Source: Megachile rotundata
Lineage: Eukaryota > Arthropoda > Insecta > Hymenoptera > Megachilidae
Direction: 5' to 3'
DNA: 64,000 nt
NCBI RefSeq assembly: GCF_050947335.1
Contig: NC_134983.1
Coordinates: forward strand, 5,580,001 to 5,644,000
Shown here: positions 20,357 through 32,800 of the stretch, piece by piece
Numbering within the stretch: the first letter of the stretch is position 1
Layout: every line of letters starts with the position of its first letter
The notes under the pieces: model-generated
Seen by the model: only the letters and a program-made list of their open reading frames with translations
Databases searched by the model: none
Told to the model about the DNA's origin: nothing
Made by a program: the position numbers and the translations under genes

Positions 20357-21050
20357 TATTAATAACTTCATTCGTCTTTTAATTATTCAACCGGAGAGTA
20401 CACAAGCAGGTAGTATTCGTAAAAAACGCCGAATATCCTGCGAATAACTGACAACGAACTAGCAATCGGTAATATTTATGGCGTGCCATGGAACGGCGGA
20501 AACTTCCCCCGACTCTTTATCGTTCGCCGGTCGCGGCTGTTTCGTAAAATCAGCCATAAATCCTGGTGGCGTTGGCGAACGTTGCGGAACAGTTGAAAAC
20601 TGCTTAGCAAAGGACTTATCCACGTCCAGCCCGAGTCGTGTTCGAACGAAAGACTTGCTGGATTAATGGCGTCCCATTGTTGCGACGAAAGGCCACGTGA
20701 AAGCAGCAATATGAGCACCCCTTACGATTCTTATTGCCAAAAATGCCGAGCAACCATTTGTGCTCGCATTCCATTTCGTTACGCACTGATTTTCTTTCAC
20801 GTCAAAAAGTTCGTGGATGTCAATAATAGGTTGCACCCGGGAGCAATATAGGATTATTCTACATAAGTGTACAGAAGGTAAACTTTATTATAGCAACATA
20901 TGTGTAAATTTGAAGATTTTTATATTCTTATATCTTCTGAATTTTCTGAATTTTTCAAACGTTCGAATCAATAGATATATAATTTTACAAGCATACGAGT
21001 GCTCTATATTTAAAAATTTAGTTTCCTATTTGCATTTACGAATTTTATAA
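20357..21050. other. Non-coding stretch with a GC-richer patch at 20.46-20.72 kb
   Basis: The patch is open on both strands but has no recognisable product. It could be a diverged exon or a regulatory element. Confidence 0.35.
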
Positions 21051-21665
21051 TTTTCTCAAGTCGACATTGGACAATTTCTTAAGTTTACAAATTTTCAAAT
21101 CCACAAATTTCAAATTTCAAAATTTTATTCCAAACATCCAAACTTCCAGTTCTTGAAATCTTTAAATTTCTGTATTTAGTAAATTTGGATATTTTGAAAC
21201 TTCTAAATTCGCAAATTCAATTCTGAATTTCTCAAATTATCTACAGTCACTAATTTACAAATCTCCAATTCTTACATTCCTAGATTTCTAGACTTTCAAA
21301 TTCCGTAATTTTCCTATCTCAAAATTTTCAGATTTCTAAATGCCCAAATTATCAGTTTTCTCCACTTCTTGATTCTCACATTTCTACGTCTTCGAATTTT
21401 CAGGCTCCCAAATCCATATATCCCTAAATTCCAACCTTTTCAACTAACTATGTTCCCAAGTTTTCATTCATTCAAATTGCTACATCCTAAATTTTCAGAC
21501 TCTCAAATCCCTGGAGCCCCAAATTCCAACCTCCTCAAATATGTTCCCAAATTCCCATTCATTCAAATTATTAGTTCCAAAAAGTTCCAATCCCCTAAGT
21601 GCCTATATTACCATTTACATAAATTCCCAGATTCTAACGACTCTGAATTTTTCAGGTCCACAAAT
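21050..21665. repeat. Degenerate CCAAATTC/TTTCTAAATT island
   Basis: A dense array of short words such as 'aaattccaacctt', 'tttcaaatttcaaaa' and 'ttctaaattcgcaaa', with no strict period. The 100-codon frame at 21369-21671 is low-complexity and not taken as a gene. Confidence 0.65.
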
Positions 21666-21719
21666 TCTTAATATATCGAATACGTAATATTGTTCATCGT
21701 CCTCTACACAGTAAACATA

Positions 21720-22590
21720 TTTCTCCTGTAAATAATTAATTTAACTGATTTTGCACCTCGACTCACATATATCATATATGGATACAAGAAAAAAAGGGTA
21801 CTTAATCCTTCAATTTTATTTTTTAATCTGTTAACTTATATTATTATTCTAACATTAAGAACCCCCTAAAGTTCCTTTCATTTGCTTTTTCTATAAATAA
21901 CTAATTTAACTGAAATTGCAATGTTGGCCACATATGTCACATATGACATAAGAACAAAGGTACTTAATCCTCCAATTTTATTTTTTTAATCTGTTAACTT
22001 GTATTATTATTCTAATAAGAACCCCCTAAAGTTCCTTTCATTCACTTTTTCTATAAATAACTAATTTAACTGAGTTTACAATGTCGGCCACATATGTCAC
22101 ATATGACATAATCCTCCAATTTTATTTTTTAATCTGCTAGCTTATATTATTATTCCAACATTAAGACCTTCTAAAGTTCCTTTCATTCACTTTTTCTATA
22201 AATAACTAATTTAACTGAAATTGCAATATTGGCCACATATGTCACATATGAGAGAAAAACAAAGGTATTTAATCTTACAATTTTATTTTTTAACCTGTTA
22301 GCTTATATTATTATTCCAACATTAAGACCTTCTAAAGTTCCTTTCATTCACTTTTTCTATAAATAATTAATTTAACTGAAATTGCAATGTTGGCCACATA
22401 TGTCACATATGAGAGAAAAACAAAGGTACTTAATCTTACAATTTCATTTTTTAACCTGTTAGCTTATATTATTATTCCAACATTAAGACCCTCTAAAGTT
22501 CTTTTCATTTGCTTTTTCCATAAATAATTAATTTAACTGAATTTGCAAGTCATCACATATGATCATAGTGACGGTGAATATACTAAAAAA
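21720..22590. repeat. About 160-bp tandem repeat, 5-6 copies
   Basis: 'ataaataactaatttaactg' starts copies at about 21728, 21893, 22052, 22198, 22356 and 22518. Each copy carries CACATATG words, mostly as CACATATGTCACATATGA, and the block 'ctaaagttcctttcattcac'. Periods run from 146 to 165 bp because of small deletions. Confidence 0.85.
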
Positions 22591-23620
22591 TACACATGGT
22601 ATTGAACAAGAAGAAACGTAATTATGTTGAAATTGTAGACTATTTCGGGTAGGAAAAATCAAACAAAGGCCGACAACTAATTAAATACTGGATACGGAGG
22701 AGGTTTAATGTTTTCAATTCCAATTCTCAATGCAGACTCTCTCGCATCTTTCCGAACGTGGTATTTTATAAACTTTCCGGTACTCCGAGAAGGGAGGAAA
22801 TACGGGGTAGGGAAAGTGTGACGTTCTACAAAATTGGAAAATCCCACTTTCCCCTGCAGCGGTCATCCGGCCCAAAATCGTTGACCGGTGACCCATCCGT
22901 CCCTCGATTCACAAATTACCGTAGCAGTAATAAACCCAAGGATCGCCTCGACTTTTCAAATTACATGTACCGAAAAAAAGAAATACAACTACGCCAACCC
23001 TGGGCTCAATGTGTCTACCAAATGTTAAAACGGACAAGTAACGGTTCCTTGGCCTTTTATTACTGCTATGTCAAACCTTCAATATTATAAACTCTCTTAA
23101 AATCTAACACTATGTCTACAAAATTTATTTTCAATAAGTATAGAAAGTTCCACTTGAATTTCACACGGAAGATTGTGAACCCAGGTCGTGGTAGTAGCGA
23201 TGGTGCAGCTTACGATGGTAGTAGTAGCGACAGTGGAACGGGCTGGTCGATTGTAACGTATATTAAAATTCCAATATCCAGACTTCTGATAACTTCGACC
23301 GTATATCATGCAAAGCAACGCTGGGAGCTAGCCTGCTCGGAGGTATCCATACTGCAAACTGCCAGAGACTTGCTAGCAGAAAATCTCGAATCAACGACCA
23401 ACCGAGAAATCCGGAATAAAATAAACCGTTCCTTGTCGATGAACTTATTGTTGGCTGTACTATAACCAGCATCAATTTTTTCAGGAAATGTGAAAAATTC
23501 AGTTAACACCGGAACGTAAGGTATTGAGAGAATTTCGTTGGTTTCATTTCAAAATAACTGTGTATAGCGTCATGGGTGAATTGCATGGCAGTGGTTAGGT
23601 GTTACACGCGTGAAAATCTC
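22591..23620. other. Non-coding stretch
   Basis: Several overlapping short frames occur at 22714-23509 on both strands, without recognisable domains. No gene is called. Confidence 0.35.
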
Positions 23621-24070
23621 AAATTTTTTAATTTGAAAATTAGTAAATTTTATAGTGTAGTAACTTAGAAATTTGAAAATAAAATATGGAAATTTCAGTT
23701 TAACACTTTTGAACTTTTCCTTTTTGGCGTTTTAAAATTTTTGTTCTTTCACATGTTATAATCTTTGAACTTCAACATCTTTCAATTGTTAAACATCCAA
23801 ATTTCTATATTTTTATATCTTCAAATTTCCTCATTTTTACATTTTTGAATTTTCAAATTGAAATATTTCTGTATTTATGAATTTTCACATTTTTTAGTTT
23901 TTATACTTCTTAATCTTCAAATTTCCTAATTTCTACATCTCTGAATTTTCAAATTTTCAAATTTCTGTATTTATGAATTTTTATATTTTTAAACTTCTAT
24001 ATTTTTGAATCCTCAAATTTATAAGTTTCTACATCTTTGAACTTTCAAATTTTCACTTGTTAAACTTGAT
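23620..24070. repeat. Degenerate AAATTT island
   Basis: Repeated words of the type 'tttcaaatttctgta', 'tttttgaattttcaaat' and 'tcttcaaatttcctaa' without a fixed unit. Confidence 0.6.
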
Positions 24071-25620
24071 TTTGTTAAACAGCGAATACCTATATTGCCT
24101 GCACCCTTTTCACCTACATTTATCTTTAGAATAAGTTTCAAGAAATTTTCACCTCTGCAAAATGATCTATTCAATAACATCATAATTAAATGAATAATTA
24201 GATGTACAAAGTGGATTCATCCTGAATACATAAGACGTAAAAGAAGAGTCTGTCAAAATTTTTATTAATAAAATTGAACATCGAACAGTTCAAATACTAT
24301 TTCCCATACGTTTTTCAGTAAAATTCCCAGTATTCATCGGGTACGATCAAAAAGACGTACGAAAGAAGAACGATCGAGCGATCTAAGGTTCGAAGGCAGT
24401 CAGGACCCAGCGAAATTTTGCGATCTGATTAAACGGAACGACCATCCCTGAAAGCGGAAATAGCTTTTAGGGATGTCACGTACTTTATCCAGTTTCCGCC
24501 AGTACGTTGACCGGCCGCGACTCTTTCTCTTCAGTCGTGATAAGTTTTCGATGGAATTAAGGAACGTGTTCACAATGGCGATGGCCGCGGCTAGCGCCAC
24601 CATCCTGATCCTTACAATAGATCTAAGATAGCCAGAATCCTCTCTACTCCTCGAGAGCCATAGGAGTGTCCCGTCGATAGATTTATTGTGGTTTTCTTGC
24701 CGGGGAGTTCCTCTTTTCCTTTCGTCTGTAGCTATCTGCAATCTATATCGCGGTCCGATGTCTCCCTCCCGTCCTTCTCGTCCTTTTGCTCCCCCTGAAC
24801 GCCTCGTCGTTGATACCATCGCTATTGCATCCCTCTGGTGCATCCCTCTTTGCCCTCGAACCAACACACGAACCAACTTCGAAAGCTTCGGGTCCCGGCA
24901 AAGAGATCTACGGAATTGACAACTCGAGGAAACCTCGAATTCCCTCCTTGCTCTCCTCTCTTTCACATCCCCCTTCTATCTCTCCTCCGTTTTTCTTTCT
25001 CCTCCCGCTTCTACTCCTTTTCTTTTTGGCCACGTTCGTCGAATTTTTCCGTCCTTCGATCCGCCGCAATCTTCTTTCTCCCGCTGATTTTCACCACACC
25101 CTCGGTTTTTGCCACCGTTCCAGATTTATCTGGGGGTTTTATAGCTTATGCGGCTGATTCGTCGACGAGATCGCGCGACAGAGCCGCGGACGAAAGAACG
25201 CGTTAACGGCCAAAACCGTCCCGGCTTGCGATCCAGATAAGCCAGCGGATCCGTTTGTTAGTCTCGCCTCGTCCGCTCCGGTTGTCGCGATAAAAATGTC
25301 TGACGCGGGTTCCGGTGAACGCCGTGACGCCCGCAAGAACCTCGGGACCTGGTCCTAAAAGAGACCTCGTGATTCGATACACCGATTCGTCGGTTGATCG
25401 ATGACGCCCAACCCGGATAAAATATTGTGCTTTCATTGATTGCCCGATGGAATAAAGGTGCGCGGACCCGACTGCCGATAAGGTGCGATGGTCGACGCTG
25501 ATCGAGAACGCGAGATGAAAAATGAATCCGCTCCATCGTGCCCTTCGACTACGTACATCTGAACAGTTTAGGCGAACGTTTGCTTCTGTGTGGGTGTTTC
25601 TTGCGATAATTAGTTCACCG
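24071..25620. other. GC-richer block (24.4-25.56 kb), function unknown
   Basis: The composition rises clearly above the AT-rich surroundings, with many CpG steps and pyrimidine-rich runs at 24950-25080. Frames are open on both strands (for example 24400-24966 minus), but none reads as a recognisable protein. It could be a promoter or untranslated first exon of a nearby gene; the sequence alone does not decide. Confidence 0.35.
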
Positions 25621-27008
25621 CTGTACGAATAGCTAACTGTGATTATGGGAAATTAAAAAAGTATCGGTGAATTACTAGGTGATTTTTTGGGTGTAGAAAA
25701 GAAATGACGTTGTATGGTCACTTCTGTAACACGTCTTTTAAATTTGATATCAGAAACTTTTTAGCATCAAGTATTTATCGATTACTTCTTATATCCTTAC
25801 TGTTGGCGTTATGAATGTAATGTAAGACTCTAATGTTGTATCGATCATAGAATTATTAAATTTTCACTTGTAGAAGTATGTCAACTTATCGACTAACAAA
25901 GGAACTATACCGAATTACCCAATAAACAATACCCAATCATTAATTTTAACGGCATTTAACAATTTTGTAGTTCTCATTAATTTATTAGATAAGTATTTGT
26001 TGTAGCAGTTAATAAACACCTTAAGGCATTGAAATTTCAAGTTAAGCATGCAGAACAAATTTTAGTCAATAAATTAGGAAAATAGCTATAAACAGAGATA
26101 TGCTGTAAATTCATGAAATTAATATTTTTGAACAACGAATTTGATAGTGTAAATAGATTTTAAGTTTTGTTTCTTTACAAAATAAGTTAAAAAAGATACA
26201 CATTTATCAATTTTTTTCCTTGCATGTTAATTTCATATTCTATGAAAAGTAGGAAATCTAAGAATTTAAAATTTACAAATTTATAAATTTAAAAACTTAA
26301 TAGTTTAAAAATGTAATGATTTAAAAATGACTGGGTTTGTAAGTTTTGGATTCTAACAATTTTATATTGTAACTATCCATAAATTAAAAAACATATGTAC
26401 ATTGAAAAATAAAACTTAAAAAAAAATGTAGAAATTTCAAATATTTAAGTTCCAAAGTAAATAAAGTTTTAGAAGTTTCGTATATTTACTACTAAAATTC
26501 CCAAATGTTCAAAGTGCCTAGACTTCCAATGCTCTAAATTTAAAAGCTTATAAATTTTAAAACTGTTTAACCAAACACCACCTCTATCCTACATCGCCAT
26601 TTTCCCTAGAGAACGGAGAGATGTGAGAGTTTTTGCATCGCGATAAATATATTACATTCATAGGATTTCGTAAACGTAATCTCGATTCCAAAACTAAAAT
26701 ATAGCAGGAAAATACCTCTTTAAATTTAAAGTTTAAATTAAAAATAAATAAATATAACTTAGTTGAAGTTAATACAGGAGTTTAGTTTGAAAGTGGGGCA
26801 AATCCATTTTCTGTTATTGCAAGATATTTATGGGTTTGCTCTTAAATACATTTTAAAATATTGGTACGCTCTAACACATAAATATTTTATATTTTTTTGA
26901 TGTCAGATAATGTATGTTTATTATCATATAACGTTTAAGGTACTAAGTAAAAAAATGAAGGTTTTATTGTACGCAAATGGACTTACAAATGTAAAATTTT
27001 CTAATATT
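25621..27008. other. AT-rich non-coding stretch
   Basis: No gene was recognised. Short AAATTT-type words appear at 26250-26570. Confidence 0.45.
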
Positions 27009-27580
27009 GCAACCTTTAAATTTTTAAATTCTCGAATTACCAAATTTCCAAATTCTCATATCATCAAATTCCCAAACCGCCAAATTCCCAAATTTCCAAA
27101 TTTCCAAATTTCCAAACTTCCAAAACTCCAAATTCCCAAATCACCAAATTCCCAAATTTCCAAATTTCCAAACTTCCAAAACTCCAAATCACCAAATTCC
27201 CAAATCACTAAATTCCCAAATTCCCAAATTCCCAAATTCCCAAACTTCCAAATTTCCAAACTTCCAAAACTCCAAATTCCCAAATCACCAAATTCCCCAA
27301 ACTTCCAAATTTCCAAACTTCCAAAACTCCAAATTCCCAAATCACCAAATTCCCAAATTCCCAAATTCCCAAACTTCCAAATTTCCAAACTTCCAAAACT
27401 CCAAATTCCCAAATCACCAAATTCCCAAATCACCACATTCCCAAATCATCAAATTTCAAATTACCAAATTCTTAAATTCTTAAATTCTTAAATTCTTAAA
27501 TTCTCAATTTCTCAATTTCTCAATTTCTCAATTTCTCAATTTCTCAATTTACCAAATTATCAAATCATCAAATTCCCAAT
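27009..27580. repeat. CCAAATTC-type minisatellite and TTTCTCAA array
   Basis: Near-perfect iteration of 7-9 bp words (ccaaattc, ccaaacttc, ccaaatcac) with a higher-order block 'cttccaaaactccaaattcc' recurring about five times between 27110 and 27410. It is followed by 'ttcttaaa' and then 'tttctcaa' repeats (27471-27548). Because the unit has no stop codons, long frames stay open on both strands (27.0-27.5 kb); these are artefacts. Confidence 0.95.
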
Positions 27581-28231
27581 AATTTGTTATATACTCAACA
27601 ATAACCGACCTAATCTAAATACCTATTTTTCACTTCAGAAATAAGCAAGTCATTCACCCTATTTACCCACGAAACAACAATTCTCAATGATTAATAAAAA
27701 ATCATTACCCCTATTAAAAATTTGATATCTGTCATTCAATTCTGTCAACGCAGAAACATTTGCAGATATTCCGATACGAACGAAATCATGATTTCCCACC
27801 ACAGAAAAGTTGGACGTCGTTATTTCTCGAATCCACCGACGGTCAAAGAGCGACAGACAGCATAAGCTTCGTTTGACAGCAGCGATATAGCATTGGTAGC
27901 CGGAATCACGTAATTATGAAAGTGTACATCCGGTCGGTTGCAATTGGTTTCCAGTCAAATTGTCCACGAATCCGCATAAATGCGGTACACTCGTCCCGTG
28001 TGTCGATGTGGCTCACTGAAACTTAGCATGTGACAGCAACGGGACACGCCTGATGCCGGTGCAATATGTTCATTATGCGCGACTATTGTCCATTCATACA
28101 TGCAGCAATATGTAATTGCTTTTGTTGCGGTTCGTGGATAGAGTAATGCAGCTCTGCACCACTCGTATTTATCCCTAGAATAATGTTCGCTGTTGGTGTA
28201 GATGTCGATTTAATTTTAGGCGATCTCATCC
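27581..28231. other. Non-coding stretch
   Basis: No gene or repeat was recognised. Confidence 0.4.
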
Positions 28232-28810
28232 CTGTTGGATCGACCATTACGAATTTTGAACTGTGTATACTCGGATGTGATGGAGAATTAGAATTTCCGA
28301 ATTTTGGTATTTTTAATTATTTGAATCTGTGAACTGGTACATTTTTAATTTTTCGATTATTAAAATTGGCAAGGTTCTAAATTTTTAATTATTCAAATCT
28401 GCAGAGTTCTGAATTCCTGTTGGATCGACCATTACGAGTTTTGAACTGTGTATACTCGAATGTGATGGAGAATTAGAATTTCCGAACTTTTGATTCTTTG
28501 GCTTTGCGAATTTTTGAATTTTTAGCTATTTGAATCTGTGAACTGGTACATTTTTAATTTTTCGATTATTAAAATTGGCAAGGATCTAAATTTTTAATTA
28601 TTCGAATCTGCCAAATTCTGAATTTGTAATTATTCAAATCTGCAAACTTACAAATTGTTATTGATTTAAATTTGCAGAGTTTCAAATTTTTAACTAGTCG
28701 AATTTGCAAACCTCCAAATTGTCAATTATTGAAATTTTTTACTATTTGACTTTGCAAAATTCCAAATTTTTAATTTCTAAAATTGGCAAGTTTTGAAGTT
28801 GTCGAAAATT
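28232..28810. repeat. 185-bp tandem duplication within an AAATTT island
   Basis: 'cctgttggatcgaccattac' starts copies at 28232 and 28417. Both continue through 'gaactgtgtatactcg' and 'tgaactggtacattttt' with few changes. The second copy has a short internal insertion and grades into degenerate AAATTT words to about 28800. Confidence 0.8.
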
Positions 28811-31588
28811 CATTACTGAGTTATATACAATTATAATTTAACTTTTTACTTCAAATTACAAGTTGCACGATTGTTATAGAACAGATGGTAAATAATTCAA
28901 GTGTAAACATATATCAAAACACACAATAATAAACAAACTAGCAAATTACATTAAAAAATTGTAATTCTCTTTTCCCAATTTTCCAATTACGTTAATTTTA
29001 CTAAAACGAATACATACATTTCTGCAACTTAGTAATTTGCCTAAGAAAGGTTCAAATAAAGGAGGCAGAAATTCCTGAAAGCTCGCATCGTGAAAAGAAT
29101 TAATTATAATTAAAATACTTAAAGAGAATTTATTATAATTAAATGGTCAGCTCCTCGGGAAATTTTTGCATTTTCTTCCAAGCAGTTTACTTTGTTCGCT
29201 ATTAAAACACATGCCGTAAAAGAAAATGAACCTGTAACCGGTGTATTTGTTTTGTTCTTCGATGATTTCCATAAAATCTCATCCGCCATTATGATACACG
29301 TTTATGAAACGTTGCGTGAGCTTGCCAGTTCAAGTCGGTTAAACGTTCAACCACTAAAACGTTTGCTTTATTGTCGAACGCCATTAAGGGAAGTGTTATT
29401 GCTCGCAATTGTAACCTTACCCAGGCCAGAAATTTCCATGATTTACTAAATCTCTCATGAATTACTCGTCTCTTAAATCTTCACACTCGACAACTATTTT
29501 TATTATTTACTGATAGTAATTTTACAAACAGCATTTTTGGGTGAAACATTTCACGTATTTCTTTGTAGAAATTTGAGTAATTTAAAATTAAATTTAAATT
29601 TTTTAGTTCAAACTTTGAGAGGATTTGACATCATATACTACCTTTTTAAAATACAATGATACTAAAAATTCATTAAAGTGACTAATAAATTTAGTCTATA
29701 GAAAACAAAAACGACGCAAAATACGTAGTGTCATTTTAAAACGAATCGGTGCACTGAATACATTATTTGAATTTCAATAAACAAATGTATCAAAATTCTG
29801 TTTAAGAATGGCCGTATACGATTGATCGTATTATTGATTGTACACATGTATAACCACGCGCGAATTAATTCTGTTATTACCGACTCGGCAATTATACATT
29901 CCGATATAGTGAAAGAGCGCTTTAAAAAAGTTTGCAATGACAAAAATTGTTCTGTATGTATGCTTCGTGCTGATAAAACCGAGTACGATAATAAATTGAC
30001 GATAAAAACCGGCCACAAATTTCGCTCTTTTCCCAATGTATCACAAAGTTTGTACAGTTTCGATGAAATATATCAGGACCGAATATTTTTTTTCCGGTAC
30101 ACGTTAATCTCAGAATGTTCCCTCCTTTTTTCTTTTCTTTCTCTTTTTCACACTCTTCGCGGTAAGTTTTGCAGATGTAGTAGCACACGTCAGAAGCAGG
30201 CAGCCAATATTGGCTCGTCTCTGCTCGCCGTCAAATTCTCCACGTTCTTATCACTGCTTCTTCGATGGAAAGTTTCACGAAGACGAGGTGAAAATGATTG
30301 GAAAAAAAGTGTATCGATAAAAGGTTCCTTCTGCCTCGGAAAACTTGTCGAGTCCCTAGGAAATTTTAATTTACCCGAGTTTCATTTATTAAATCAAAAA
30401 ACGTTTATTATCTTTGTGCATCGATCAACTTTTTACTTTAACTTCAAAGATTTTTTGGTAACATTTAATACCAGCTTAGTACTATGAAGATAATTGAAAA
30501 ATTAGTCTCACCTATTTACATGTTATTTCAAATAATTATGCGTTCACAGAGCAATAACTAATTTGCTCGAGCAATCTCGCATGTTAAACTTGTCATTTCA
30601 TTTAAGCGAAGTAATCGAACTAAAACATTATTTAAAAATAATTAAAATTAAACTGAAAAATTAATTTTCATATGTAATTTACAAAACAAAAATAAAGTAT
30701 CTGAAACAAAAATATTCCTTTTTCTAACTGATTTGTCATTCATTTAAGGAGCAAGATTAAAAATACTTGATACATGATTCTGTCACTGCAATATTTTTTG
30801 CAATTTCACGAAATATAGAGGCGAGGAAAGCGCCACATTTTAGCCCGCGAACGTCACAAGCTGTGCACCCGATGAATAAACCCCTGCAAGAATCGCGAAG
30901 GCAATCCGAAGATAGATTCGACAGCTTAAATTGTCACGTGCAAATAGGGAACAGCGTCGTGGTTGCAATGTGGAAAGAAATGAACCACTGCAGCCGTTGT
31001 ATTAAACAAAGTTTCGAACAAGGTTGGTCGGGAAGTGGTCTACGATATGTGGAAGCTATTCGAACGTCTAATTGGGAGCGAGGTGCGAGAGAAGTCTAAA
31101 TTTTGCAGATGCGGCTGTGTACGTCAGCGTCAGAGAACCGATATTGGTTCGTCTTCCTCCGTTTTCCTCTGTTCGCCATATTCTCATCTAACCACCATAT
31201 TCTCACCTAACCACCACATTCTCTAGTGGGAACTTTCTCGACCTCACAGAAAGAGTATTACCTGCTTAAAGTAGCTAAAAGTGTCTATGTAAGCTTTTAA
31301 TGCGACAGTCGGTGTACAGAAAACAATCCTTTTAGTACATCCGAATTCAAGTCTTTGCGAAAATAGAGAACTTTTTATATTTCTGAGGTGCGATATTACA
31401 GTAACAATATGCTAATACGCATGTTACATATTATATATTTTTCATAGGAAAAGAAAAATAAGACCTTTTATCAAATTTTCACTTTCTAGACACAGAGTGT
31501 ATAAAAGGTGGTCATTTGCTAGTAAGTAACACCAAATATATCAGACTTTCTTTTAATCTTTCGACGTTGCTAAATAAGAAAAAGATAA
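28811..31588. other. Non-coding stretch with one dispersed duplication
   Basis: The longest open frame (29822-30487 plus, 221 codons) has no recognisable domain or signal and is not called. A diverged segment of about 80 bp, 'ttttgcagatg...' at 30167, is repeated at 31103. Confidence 0.4.
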
Positions 31589-31592
31589 TTAA

Positions 31593-31902
31593 CCCCTTGG
31601 CTACTGTGGGCGCCTATAGGCGCTTAGAAATTTTGTGTTTGTATTACTGAGAGCACCTATAGGCGCCCACTTTTATACCAACAGAGTTTTTTCCTAGTGA
31701 TTAAAAAATTTTTATACAAAAGAGTTATGACGGCGTGTTATAACATTTGTCATTTGTATTGTTCTTTGTACATAAAGGAAGGATAATAAACTGTATAGAA
31801 AGGCTTTAGCTTTGCTTTTTATAAATAAGAATATCTGACTTTTTATTATAATAAATAAGACCATAATCACATTTCTCAGAAAAAGTCACCGTAGCGAAAG
31901 GG
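31593..31902. mobile_element. TTAA-flanked miniature transposon (piggyBac-like MITE) 2
   Basis: A 310-bp segment lies between TTAA at 31589-31592 and 31903-31906. The left end CCCCTTGGCTACTGTG is the imperfect inverse of the right end CACCGTAGCGAAAGGG. Subterminal GTGGGCGCCTATAGGCGC and GCACCTATAGGCGCCCAC form a second inverted pair near the left end. The terminal words match those of the MITE at 16435, so the two belong to one family or related ones. Confidence 0.75.
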
Positions 31903-31906
31903 TTAA

Positions 31907-32381
31907 GCTAAATAAGACAAAAACTGGAGTTTTTATATTTATCCTCCTAATTGACTATTATTCTCTGTAATTGAGAACTCTACAGAGCTAAACCTTCATA
32001 TAAAGTGTTTTCTTCTGATACGCTATCGAATGACGCATTATAAGTTTAATTCGGTCCAAGGACACCTTTGATCACCTTATCCGGCTATACTCGTTGAGAA
32101 AACTGCAAAGTGAACTAGGAAGACATCTCTTGAACGGGTACTCAATTTAAAGTTTTCTACTAAAAGTAATTTAGTCGCCTGAAATGTTCGAGCTTCGGTC
32201 GTTATTTGGGGTCAAAAACGTTCGAAAATCATGGAATGCTTAATGGATTTAATGAACGCCGAACGATCGAAGACTTCGAGAGTTTGATGGAGCGGTTTTA
32301 AAAACCTTCGACAAGAGACTTTCTGAGTGACAGAAACGTAAACCAGAAATTACAGAAATTTTTTAAGTGATATAATCACTT
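31907..32381. other. Non-coding stretch
   Basis: No gene or repeat was recognised. Confidence 0.4.
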
Positions 32382-32531
32382 TATACTCTGAATATTATAT
32401 AGTCTTATATTACTAAACTAACAATTCTTAAATAATTACTTGACATTTTTATTTTGAAAATTAGTAATAATTTTAGAATACTACTCTATACGCTCATTCT
32501 ATACTCTGAATATTATATAATCTTATATTAC
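32382..32531. repeat. About 118-bp tandem duplication, second copy split by copia
   Basis: 'atactctgaatattatata' plus 'tcttatattactaaactaac' occurs intact at 32383-32420. It occurs again from about 32501, where it is interrupted at ATTAC by the copia insertion and resumes at 37299. Confidence 0.85.
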
Positions 32532-32726
32532 TGTTAGGATTAGCTCCAGGAAAATAAACTGCAGTGCTGAGGTGAACGGAAAATACTTTAATAATATAAA
32601 AATGTCTTTACAAAATGCGCGGTGCTTCGTAGACGAAGGTAAAACTGTAACTGTAGGACAAAGCATCATGATGCGTGTTCGGACGCGCATAGCGCAGTTC
32701 ATTTGTTTTGTCCGTTACTTCCAACA
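32532..32726 (-). repeat. 3' LTR of the copia element
   Basis: 195 bp starting TGTTAGGATTAGCTCC and ending CTTCCAACA on the plus strand. It matches 37104-37298 throughout by eye. Confidence 0.95.
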
Positions 32727-32735
32727 CTCCCCCTC
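32727..32735 (-). promoter_or_regulatory. Polypurine tract of copia
   Basis: On the minus strand GAGGGGGAG directly precedes the 3' LTR, the expected plus-strand DNA primer. Confidence 0.85.
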
Positions 32736-32800
32736 AAAACAAGGATGTACGCTTATCGCTGATGTATACAATGTTTCGCTAATTAATTACTACAACGCAT

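Noticed and set aside
27056..27491. Long frames on both strands through the CCAAATTC array
   Set aside because: The repeat unit contains no stop codons; the translations are periodic low-complexity text in every open frame.
29822..30487. 221-codon plus-strand frame
   Set aside because: Longest frame outside the transposons, but it has no recognisable domain, its composition looks random and overlapping frames exist on the other strand.
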